Positions 1-9,606 of a DNA stretch of 64,000 nt are shown here, in pieces; the first letter of the stretch is position 1; each line of letters opens with the position of its first letter. Source of the DNA: Piromyces finnis (Eukaryota > Neocallimastigomycota > Neocallimastigomycetes > Neocallimastigales > Neocallimastigaceae). A program made the translations under genes and the position numbers. Below the pieces are notes generated by a model. The model worked only from the letters and a program-made list of their open reading frames with translations. It was not told the origin of the DNA and ran no database searches. The stretch lies in the NCBI GenBank assembly GCA_002104945.1, contig MCFH01000024.1, forward strand, positions 124,001 to 188,000. Direction: 5' to 3'.

Positions 1-52
1 TTTGGTAAGATATTATGATTAATATTTAAATTAAAATTTTTAAAATTTTTAC

Positions 53-709
53 CTGCATCCTTTCTACCATTATGTGGACAATCAATTAATGATACACCAC
101 TTGATTGTAATTCACTTCTAAGACTTTTTTTAGACGTTGAATCGGTAATTTGTAAATATGCCTTTATATATATATACCATTTTTTTTTTTCATTATCAGC
201 ACAAAAAAGTTATAGAACATTACAATTTTTAAATGAATAATAAATATAGTATGAAAATAAATATAGATATTTTTACAAAAAATAACAATAAAAAAAAAAC
301 ATAACATGAACATTAGTTTAATTAATAATAATTATGAAATAAATTCAATATATATGAAAAGAAAAGTCAATATTATATTTTTTATAGATAATTACTTTGA
401 GAGTGATCATACTTCCAAAACGATGAATAACTCTTCTTAAATTTTCAACCACATAATATCCAGGCATTCCTGAAGGTGGAGGCTTTAAATAGCATAATTA
501 TTAAAAAAAAATTAATAGATTGGTATATATTAATATACAAATTGAATAAATGATATTTATCTAAAACTATCTATATAAAATCATACACAATTTTCAAAAT
601 CCCAAAAAACAGCACATTTATCATTAGTATTATTTAATTCATCTTTATTTTCTCCAAAATTTGGATTTTCATCCATAGAATTATTATCAAAGGATGGTTC
701 CATATCCAT
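53..709 (-). CDS. NYN-domain ribonuclease, MARF1-like (5' part, runs off left edge)
   Basis: Three exons can be joined on the minus strand: 709-587, 482-396 and 161-53. They are in frame across GT-AG introns, and a donor at 52-51 shows the gene continues outside the window. The protein starts MDMEPSFDNN, then FWDFENC followed by PPPSGMPGYYVVENLRR. Exon 3 encodes AYLQITDS, then LRSELQSSGVSLIDC and PHNGRKDAG. FWDxEN followed by GVxLxxxPxxxRKDA is the signature of the NYN (PIN-like) domain of MARF1/limkain-type proteins, which carry acidic metal-binding residues and act on RNA. The visible part covers the first half of that domain. The start is the first ATG after an A/T-rich leader, 41 codons before intron 1. 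Assignment to NYN is solid; the MARF1-like subtype and any downstream OST-HTH/LOTUS domains cannot be seen here. Confidence 0.8.
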
Positions 710-1436
710 TTTTTTTTATTATTAACGAGAAGCCTTTTAAAAATAAATTATTATTATTATTATAATATATATATTATATATATTATTTAATTATTAAGAT
801 CTAATGAATTTAAAATTATAAATATGAATATATAACTTTTACTTTTGTATTAATTTTCTTTTTAAGAAAAAAAAAAAATAAAGAAATTGATTGACTATGC
901 TTTGGTTAACAAAAAAGTAAATGAACACAAAACTTTATAATTTATTATATATAATTAAAAAAAAAAAAAACGTTTTATTAAATTATGACATTTATCACTA
1001 TGATATTAATTATTTTTGAATTAACTTTAATATAAATATATATTTTTTATAATTTTCTCTTTTTGTTTTTAATAATAGAATGAATGAAAATCAAAAAGTT
1101 TAAATTTATAAAAAAAAAAAAAAAAAAGGTATCCTCCACAATTTCATTGGGTGTTATTTTGAATGTAGAGTAATTAATATAAATATATATTTTTTTTAAA
1201 CAAATTAGAGATAAAAAATGAATGTTCTAAATATAAAGAACAAGTTTTTATTATATTTGTTATTATAATCATAGTTTATTGATTATCTTTTAATGAAATA
1301 GATTCAAAAGGTATATTTTTATTTATTTTTTTTTTTTGGTGCTGTTTCAGAAGTATTGTCTTAAACTCTAACTTATTATCTTATTAAAATTATTTATTAA
1401 TGAAATTTATTGAACAAAAGAAAATAAAATAATTTA

Positions 1437-1502
<66 letters not shown>

Positions 1503-2100
1503 TAAATTGTAATAATAGGAAATTATTTTTGATATTTGGAAAGAATTACCGTTAATAGGATAGGATATATAATTACAAAAATAAAAAAATCAAAGTTATA
1601 GTATTATTAAATACAAATGCTTATATGAGTTTTTTTTTGTTGTTCTCCTTTTACATCGTTTTTTAAAAAAAAAATTAAAAAAAGAAAAATAAAAGACGAA
1701 CTAAATATTTTTAAAATTATATAGAAAAAAACTACTTAATTATGATAAGTTTCTAAATATCCTATTTTTTTTTAAAAAAAAAAAAAAAAAAAAAAAGACT
1801 TTTTAATTTATTTATTTATATATATTTTATTAAAAAATTAAATATTATATTTATATACATGTAACTCCATCTATTATTATTAACATTATTATCATAACTT
1901 GTTTTTGTTTTACAATTTAAACTAATTTTTATACAAATTATTTATAATGGTATTAAACATCATTTCAATGTTCATTACCCTATATAATGTAACTTTGTTA
2001 TGATAAAATGTGGAATTTTTTTCGTCATTTATACAACTAATAAAAAAAATAATGAAAATTATGATTTTTACATTATTTTATATTCAAAAAACGATTTCCA
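710..2100. other. Intergenic spacer with (TAA)n microsatellite
   Basis: AT-rich spacer. About 22 units of TAA lie at 1437-1502, with A/T homopolymer runs near 960, 1115 and 1775. I see no coding signal and no tRNA-like fold. It contains the presumed promoter of the NYN gene (reading left) and the 3' side of the first secreted-protein gene. Confidence 0.6.
1437..1502 (+). repeat. (TAA)n microsatellite
   Basis: About 22 uninterrupted TAA units. Confidence 0.95.
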
Positions 2101-2886
2101 TTAATAAAAGATAATAGATAAGATTGAAATTAAAACTATGGTTATTAAAGAGAATGAAGTTTTCATAACGCCTGATTGATAAAGATCTGGTTTATCAATT
2201 TCATAATAATCTTGGGAAACACATTCTTCAGAACCTAATAATTCAATAGCTTTTAAACTATTATCTAAATATTCTTGTTCATGGGCAAAACGAGTACTAT
2301 TAATTTCAATATCATGTGTGTAAAGTGTAACTAATGTATCATATATGAAATGTAAACTTTCTCTACAAATTCCGTTACTACAAAAACTTTTCAAAAGAGT
2401 ATCTGTATCATTCATTGTAAGACGGAATAATTGAAGTATACTGTATGTTTCATCAAAAATTGATTTGGTATAAGGACATATTTCACCATTTTTATCTGTA
2501 GAACAATATACTAAATAAACATTCTTATTCGTTCTTACATAATCATAAATATCAAAGTCATCTGTTCCATTACCATCTTTACATATATCATCAGATAAAA
2601 ATAAATTATCTATAAAAGCTTTACATGCATCATCATTATACACTTTACACACTACTGGCCAATCGACATTAATATTAGTGATATTATAATTATCATTATC
2701 TATATAATTAAAACAATCACGATAATATTTATCATAATGATTTTTACATTTTTGACTAGTTATATATGGAATTATTTTTCCATAATTATAATAAGTATTT
2801 AAGGTAACATAATTTTCCTTTTTTCCTTCTCCTCTTTCAAAGAAGAAGAAATATAAACTAAATAAAGAAAATAAGAATAGTTTCAT
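2101..2886 (-). CDS. Secreted Cys-rich, probably GPI-anchored protein, paralogue A
   Basis: Intronless 261-codon gene of unknown function. Residues 1-16 form a hydrophobic signal sequence starting MKLFLFSLFSLYFF. The mature part has ten cysteines and four N-glycosylation sequons (NIT, NGT, NDT, NST). The last 18 residues (SFSLITIVLISILSIIFY) are a hydrophobic tail ending at the stop, preceded by small and polar residues, as in a GPI-attachment signal. The product is therefore probably exported to the cell surface. It aligns over its whole length with the neighbouring gene at 4568-5341 (same Cys order, ICRE[SN]LH, SEEC.SQDYYEI), so the two are tandem duplicates. I recognise no named domain. 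Alternatively the tail could be a type I membrane anchor. Confidence 0.75.
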   Translation of the reverse strand: MKLFLFSLFSLYFFFFERGEGKKENYVTLNTYYNYGKIIPYITSQKCKNHYDKYYRDCFNYIDNDNYNITNINVDWPVVCKVYNDDACKAFIDNLFLSDDICKDGNGTDDFDIYDYVRTNKNVYLVYCSTDKNGEICPYTKSIFDETYSILQLFRLTMNDTDTLLKSFCSNGICRESLHFIYDTLVTLYTHDIEINSTRFAHEQEYLDNSLKAIELLGSEECVSQDYYEIDKPDLYQSGVMKTSFSLITIVLISILSIIFY

Positions 2887-2917
2887 TTTATTTTTTTTAA
2901 TTCCTTGTAGTATATAA

Positions 2918-2958
<41 letters not shown>

Positions 2959-4523
2959 TTTTTGTATTTATTTAAAATAAAAAATTATAAATATTCATAT
3001 ATATATATATTTTTTATCCTCTTTTTATATAAGATGTTATAATTCATCATATGAAATAAAAGAAGGTTAACTTTATATATTATATTAAATGAAAGAATAT
3101 AAATTTTAAAGTTCTAAAAATTTTATATTTATTTTAAATCTTTTCATAAATAAAAATAAACTTTATTGAAATTCTTTTTTTTTTTTTTTTTTTCCTTTCC
3201 TTCTTTCTTTCTTTCTCTCATATTTTTTATAGTACAAACAATGATTTATTATATATATTAAACTCTATATATACATTATCTTTTTTTATTAAAATGAATA
3301 AATAAAATAATAAAATTACTATATATTTTTTTAATGTTATTATTATTGTCTCTCTTTTTGTTTTGTCTTTCTTTTTTTTTTTTTGAAAATGAGAAAAAAA
3401 AAAGCGATAAATAATAATTTTAAAGTAAAAATAAAAAAAGTCTTTACTTTAAAAATTAGTTTCAATTCAAACCTTACTAATTATTATTTTTGTAGAATAA
3501 ATAATAAGGAAATGAAAATTTATTAGGTTGATAAAAAAAAAAAAGCAATAAACTTTTTTTTTTTCCTAAAATTTATTTTTAGCATTAATTATTTTATATC
3601 TTTTTGAAACAAGAAATCTTAATAAAAAGTTGAAAAGTTGTTAAAACGAATATTTTTTTTATAGACATATGAATATATATTTAAAAAAAAAAAAAACTAT
3701 AAATAAATATATAATTTTTACAAACAATAAAAAAAAAAGTTGATTTATTGAGTTTATTAATAATTTTAAATTATATAATAATATAATTAATTTCCTCAAT
3801 CTAAAAGTATCGATAAAATATTTTTCCTTTATTTAATATTTTTTAAAATTTAATTAATCCTAACACCATTATCTTTTTTTTATATGTATATTCTTATTTT
3901 TTTATATAATGTAATATATAAAACACTATATTTCCTTCCTTTATGATTTTGGATACTTTTGAATTTTTTTATGATAATATTATTATCTTTTTTTTTTTTT
4001 TTTTTTTTAGTATTAATGCATTTTATACTAATTTATTTTTTAATATTAATATAAAAAAAATACTGGAATTTCTTTTATATAATTATAAATATAAAATGTA
4101 GAATAGAATAGTGTATTTAAAAATATAATTTCACATCTAAAATATTGTTAGTACCCTTACTTTCTTGTCCTTTTAAAAATATATAAAGAATAACTAAATT
4201 TTTAACATTATATATATACATTTTCACAAATCTAATTCAATTATATTCATTTAAATAGTAATATTATTATTTTATTATTTTATTATTTATTTATTAATTA
4301 ATTAATTCTTATTCTTCTTTATTATTAAATATTTTATTATAGAACAAAATATAGTATATACAAACTAAATTATATAATAATAAAAAAAAAAAGTTCTTTT
4401 AAAGTATTATTATTATATATAATAGAGTAATTTATATTCTTATATATTTATATATTAAATATAATATATAATATATTTAATTCAATAGTTATTTTATTTT
4501 TAATGAAAGTAATATATATAGGT

Positions 4524-4555
<32 letters not shown>

Positions 4556-4567
4556 GATTTAAAATAA
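2887..4567. other. Intergenic spacer between tandem paralogues
   Basis: AT-rich DNA with a T-rich tract just upstream of paralogue A (about 2918-2957) and further T runs near 3178, 3370 and 3990. No ORF with coding character or RNA gene is seen. It should hold the promoter of paralogue A and the 3' end of paralogue B. Confidence 0.55.
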
Positions 4568-5341
4568 TTAATAAAAGATAATGGATAAAATTGAAATTAA
4601 AACTATGGTTATTAATGAGAATGATGATGTTTTTAGAGCACCGGATTGATTATTAAGATTTCCATCTTCAATTTCATAATAGTCTTGAGAGGTACATTCT
4701 TCGGAACTTAAATAGCTTATAGCTTTTTTATCATTATTAATAAACACTTGTTCATAATTTAATGTATTATTCTTTTTAACATCATCTTCATAGAGTGGAA
4801 CTAATAATTTATACATATAGTGTAAATTTTCTCTACAAATTCCTTGACTACATGATTTTTCTAAGGTAGTATTGGTTCCATCTTGAAGGTGAAATAAATT
4901 TGTTGGATAGTATTTCCCTTGTTGAATATCATTTGAATAATCACAAAAGTTTCCGTTTTTATCCTTGGAACAAAGTGCAATATAGTATATTTTATTCATA
5001 CTGATTTCATCATACAAATCATAATCTTCTGGTCCATGACCGTTTTTACAAGTATTATCCGGTTGATATAAATTACTTAAAAAATCTTTACATTCAACTA
5101 AATTATAGGATTTACATCGTTCTGAAAAAGTGACATTGTAATATTTATTATCTAATATATGAAAACACTTGCTATAAATTTCATAATGATTCTTACATTC
5201 CTGACTACATTTATAGGAATAAAGTTCACCATTATAATAAGTATCTAAAGTAACAAAATCATCTCTTTTCTTATTCATTGTCTTTGCACCTACTGAACAG
5301 GATGCAAATAAAGAGAGCATAGAAAATAAAAATAACTTCAT
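4568..5341 (-). CDS. Secreted Cys-rich, probably GPI-anchored protein, paralogue B
   Basis: Intronless 257-codon gene, tandem duplicate of the gene at 2101-2886. Residues 1-19 look like a signal peptide with likely cleavage after SVGA. The mature part contains eleven cysteines in an order that largely matches paralogue A, including a C-x3-C pair (KCSQEC) that A shares only in part. The tail SSFSLITIVLISILSIIFY is almost identical to that of A, and the DNA encoding it differs at only 3 of the last 57 aligned bases. The ectodomains are much more divergent. Function is unknown; a cell-surface or environment-facing role is inferred from export signals and cysteine content. I could not assign a family. 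Confidence 0.75.
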   Translation of the reverse strand: MKLFLFSMLSLFASCSVGAKTMNKKRDDFVTLDTYYNGELYSYKCSQECKNHYEIYSKCFHILDNKYYNVTFSERCKSYNLVECKDFLSNLYQPDNTCKNGHGPEDYDLYDEISMNKIYYIALCSKDKNGNFCDYSNDIQQGKYYPTNLFHLQDGTNTTLEKSCSQGICRENLHYMYKLLVPLYEDDVKKNNTLNYEQVFINNDKKAISYLSSEECTSQDYYEIEDGNLNNQSGALKTSSFSLITIVLISILSIIFY

Positions 5342-5731
5342 TTTTTTTTATTATGAAAAACAATATAAAATAATAATTTATAAAATAATAAAATATAAAA
5401 TAATATGTTAAAATAATAATTATAATAATATAAGGAATATATCTTTTTTTTTTTTTTTAATTTTTTTTTTTAAAAATTTAGAATAAACTTTATTTACTAA
5501 AGGAAAATAAAAAATATTTTTTTAAAAAAAAAAATATGTCAATACATATTACATTTATGTTAAGAAATACTTTTATAAAGAGTTTAAACCAATTAAAATA
5601 TAATATCTTTTTTTTTTTTAGTCTATTCTTTATTTTTCTTTGCATATATATGAATCATTAAACATCATTCATTCATTACAATGAGAAAACTGTAGCTTTA
5701 TATCTTAATAATAATAAACATAATAATAAAC

Positions 5732-5790
<59 letters not shown>

Positions 5791-6054
5791 TTATTTATTT
5801 ATTTAATTTTTTTGGTTAAAAATATAATGAAATTAAAGATTAATAAGTGTTAAATTAATGTGATGTTAAGTTCTTTGTTTAAAATTAATAATTAATTAAA
5901 TATAAAAATCATTTCATTAATAAGCCAAAGCTTTTATAAATAGGAATGTATTTTTCTAAATTTTTTCTTTTTTTAATTAATTAAAAGATAATATAAATAT
6001 TATTAAATAAAATTTGTATACTTTTTTTTTTTATTTTTTTAAAGAAGAAAAAAA
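5342..6054. other. Spacer with (TAA)n microsatellite before the gag ORF
   Basis: AT-rich DNA with an interrupted TAA/CATAATAA array at about 5707-5790. I found no convincing long terminal repeat next to the retroelement-like ORF that follows, although short repeats could be missed by eye. Confidence 0.5.
5707..5790 (+). repeat. Interrupted (TAA)n microsatellite
   Basis: TAA units broken twice by CA near the left end, then about 20 clean units. Confidence 0.9.
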
Positions 6055-7095
6055 ATGTTTTCAAGTTATAAAGTTGATACTAATCAATTACTAAATGAAA
6101 CAAACTATGAAAATTGGAAGGTTAGAATTTTAGGATTCTTGAATGCTCAGGGATTAATAGAATATGCGGAAAACGATGTTGTAGCAAATATTACTAAAAT
6201 TAAAGGTGTTACAAATGAAGTATTAAAAGAAGCAAAGAAGAAAGAAAATATTGCAAAAATTATAATTATATGTAATATTTCGGATAAAGCCCTTGAAAAA
6301 GTTAGAGATCTAAAGACACCATATGAAATTATGAAAGCCTTGAAAAAGGAATATGATAAATCTAACTTTAATAAATCTACCTATTGGATAAATAAATTAG
6401 AAAATCTAAAAACTAATAGTATTTGTGAATACACTGATACTTTTTCAAATATTAATGAGAAAAATTTTATTTTAAAAAAAATAGAGAGAATTAAGTATAT
6501 TTTTGCTACCATTCCTAAGGAAATCAGAAATCGAATGACTATTCCAGGGAGAGAAGATATTTACGAATTCATGGATTCAATTGAAGAACAAATTTTAAGC
6601 TTTCTTTATGAAAAAAGAAGATCTTTAGGTATTGATCATGGTCAAGGTAAAGAAGAAAAGTTTGACATGATGGATATTGACTCTATAAAGATTTTTAAAC
6701 CAACGCATGGGAAAAAACAAGAATTTAAAAATAAGGATAGAAGGGTAAAAAATAAAGAAATCTATTGCTCTATTTGCCATAAATATCGTCATTCAACCGA
6801 AATGTGTAGATACAATCTAAAATATTATTTCAATACAAAATATAGAAAAGGAAGATATCATAAATCCTATAAAATGAATAAACCAACCTATATTAGTAAT
6901 GTTGAATATAATCTATCTAGTTTAAAAGAAACCAATATTTGCCTTGATAACATCAGACCCATGTTTGAAAAGTGTACAGAAAATGTTGATCCATTTAAAA
7001 GTATAAAATCAAGCATTACCAACGGCATTGAACAAAATAGTAAAAATGATAATGACTTTACAAAAAAAGGTGTATGGATCAAAAGTGTATTATAA
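6055..7095 (+). CDS. Ty1/copia-type Gag polyprotein, solitary (retrotransposon remnant or domesticated gag)
   Basis: Intact 346-codon ORF. Residues 17-36 (NYENWKVRILGFLNAQGLIE) match the N-terminal NYxxWKxR..FL pattern of copia-type Gag (DUF4219/UBN2-like), and about 72-125 fit the UBN2 core. A zinc knuckle C-x2-C-x4-H-x4-C sits at C238, C241, H246, C251, where Gag would bind nucleic acid. The C-terminus (GVWIKSVL) recalls the segment where a copia protease would start, but the frame ends there. No protease, integrase or reverse transcriptase reading is visible in the next 2.5 kb. A 14-bp direct duplication (AAAAGTGTATTATA) straddles the stop codon and may mark the break point. No LTRs were recognised. 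The intact reading frame could mean recent loss of pol or retention for a host function. Confidence 0.7.
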   Translation: MFSSYKVDTNQLLNETNYENWKVRILGFLNAQGLIEYAENDVVANITKIKGVTNEVLKEAKKKENIAKIIIICNISDKALEKVRDLKTPYEIMKALKKEYDKSNFNKSTYWINKLENLKTNSICEYTDTFSNINEKNFILKKIERIKYIFATIPKEIRNRMTIPGREDIYEFMDSIEEQILSFLYEKRRSLGIDHGQGKEEKFDMMDIDSIKIFKPTHGKKQEFKNKDRRVKNKEIYCSICHKYRHSTEMCRYNLKYYFNTKYRKGRYHKSYKMNKPTYISNVEYNLSSLKETNICLDNIRPMFEKCTENVDPFKSIKSSITNGIEQNSKNDNDFTKKGVWIKSVL

Positions 7096-9606
7096 AAAGT
7101 GTATTATAAAAATTATTCAAATGTAATAAACTAATAAAATTTTACACCATCCCTATGTCAAACCTAGTTATTAATAAAAAATGGTCAAAATACCTACTTT
7201 AGACAAGATAATAACAAAAAACAAAAAGTGTTAATGTCATGGAATATATTAAAACAGAAGATATATTTACTAATGCTTTCTTATATAAAATATCTAGATA
7301 ACTATATGTATGTAGAAAATACAAATATTTTATACAATATCTCATTTTCATCCTCTTTTATCTTTTATATAATAAAAAAAGAATTCTTTTAAGTTTATAT
7401 TAATTTAAAAATCGTTTTATTTTATAATAATAATAATAAACATAAGCATAACAACAGCAACAATTTTTATCATAATAATAAAATAATATATAAGAATTTC
7501 GTTGTTTATCACCTCAAAATAGAAATGACAAATACAATGACAATATCATATGATATATAACACGTGATTAATCAAACTATGTCATCCTTTTTGTAATTAC
7601 ATTTATGGATTAATTTCCATTGACATTTATTTGTACCATTCAATACATTTCAATTGTCTTTCATTATCATTGTCATATTAATATTACAATTATTTTCACT
7701 ATGCCTCGGTGGATTAGACTTTTTTATGTTTATCGTATGATTATTTATGCATTGTCTTTTCTTTTTCCTAAAAAAAAAACTAAAAATTAAAAAAAAAAAG
7801 AATAGAATTATTTAATTTCTTATTTTTTCATTCATTTAATTAATCAAAGGGTTAAGTAAATTATCCTTTTTTAAAACTTTTATCTTGATCTTTTTTTTTT
7901 ATTAAAAAACTATCTGCACTAAAAACTTAATTTTTTTGTTTTCTTTTTTTTTATTTCAAATGTCAAAATATTTTGATTAACAATTAATAAAAAAAAATGT
8001 TTACTTTTCTCGTTTTTTTTCTTAAAAGTAAACAAGAATAAGAAAAAACATTGATAAATAAATCAATGAATGAATAAATAATATATTAAATAAATAATTT
8101 ATTGATAAATTAATAAATATAAATTATATTATTTAAATAAACCATTGATCTTATCATTTTTTATCTTGTAAAGTGTTGGTGGTGCTTTTGCCTTTTTTCC
8201 TCCCAACCTTTTAAAATTTAATGGGCAGAACTTTATCATAAAAAACTGTGAAAATAAATTAAATTTCAGCAAATCGTCTTTCTATGATAAATAAAAAAAA
8301 ATGGAGATAAACCAAAATTTAATTTAATTTTTATAGGTGGAGGAAATGGAAAATTAAAAAAAAAAATTAAATTTTCTTATCTATTAAATTTATATTAAAA
8401 TATATTTAAAATAAATTGGAACAATATATTAAATATAATTTTAATTAAATTTATGTATTGACTATTGAAAAAATAATGAATAAAAAGAACAAAAGAACGA
8501 ATAATAATTAATACTAATACTACTTAATACTACTACTACTAATTAATAATAATACTATTTAATACTACTATTAATTAATACTACAAATTAATAATAATAC
8601 TATTTAATAATACTAATTAATAATAATACTTTCTATTTAATACTTTCTATTCAATCTTTTACTATTATTCCTTCCTTCACCGCTATTCATTCTTTTTTTT
8701 TTTTTACCAATATAAAGAAAGGGAATTTATTCATTTCCTAATTTTTATATTAAAATAATATTAAATTAATAAATTAAAAATTTTAAATTTTATTATTAAT
8801 TAAAGTTTTTTTTATCTTTTAATTTTTTTTTTTGATAAAATAAAAAATATCATTTTTATCTCTTTTTTTTTTCTCTACCAAAAAAAAAAAAAAACTCTAG
8901 TAAAATGTTATTGAAAAAAAATAACAATTTTATTTAGAAATTATTTCTTCTTTTGTAATCAAGCCTTAACAAACCCATAAATATTATTTTATTTTAAATA
9001 TATTATCGATAAAAAGTATATATATTTTTTATTAAAAAAACGTTTTTTTTTTTTTATCAAATATTTAATTATTCGTTACTTATTGATAACAACAACAACA
9101 ACAACAACAAAAACAACAACAACAGCACCACAAATAGCAAGAACAGTTTTACTTGAAATATAATATTTAAATAATAATAATAACTTAATAATAATAAAAA
9201 AAATAACTGTATTATATATTATTAAAAGAAAATTTTTTTAATTGTTCATAATAAATTAAAAAAAAAATAATTAATTAATTATTATGGCAATTAAAATAAA
9301 TTTCTGAAAAATTAAAACATTTATCAAATTTATATTTTAATTCAACTTTTCAAAAAAAAAAAAAAAAAATTCTTCTTTTTTTTATTATATATAACATTTA
9401 TAAATTTATATATAACAGTAATAATAGGTAAATTATAAAGTTAAAAAAAAAAAAAGGTAATTTTTATATAAAAAAGAAATAAAGACGAAATATAAAATAT
9501 ATATTCTAATACTTAAAGTATTTTATTTTTTAAATAAAATAGTTAAAAAAAAAATAAAAAAGCAAGAAGGAAAAAAGTTTAGTTAATTAAAAAAGAGAAA
9601 ATCACC
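7096..9606. other. 2.5-kb spacer upstream of the transporter gene
   Basis: AT-rich DNA without a supported gene. It holds degenerate TACTAATA repeats at about 8510-8640 and a short (CAA)n run at about 9089-9120. There is no recognisable pol remnant after gag. The last few hundred bases should carry the promoter and leader of the transporter gene. Confidence 0.5.

Noticed and set aside
6888-7082. 64-codon minus-strand ORF inside gag
   Set aside because: Antisense shadow of the gag gene; no features of its own.
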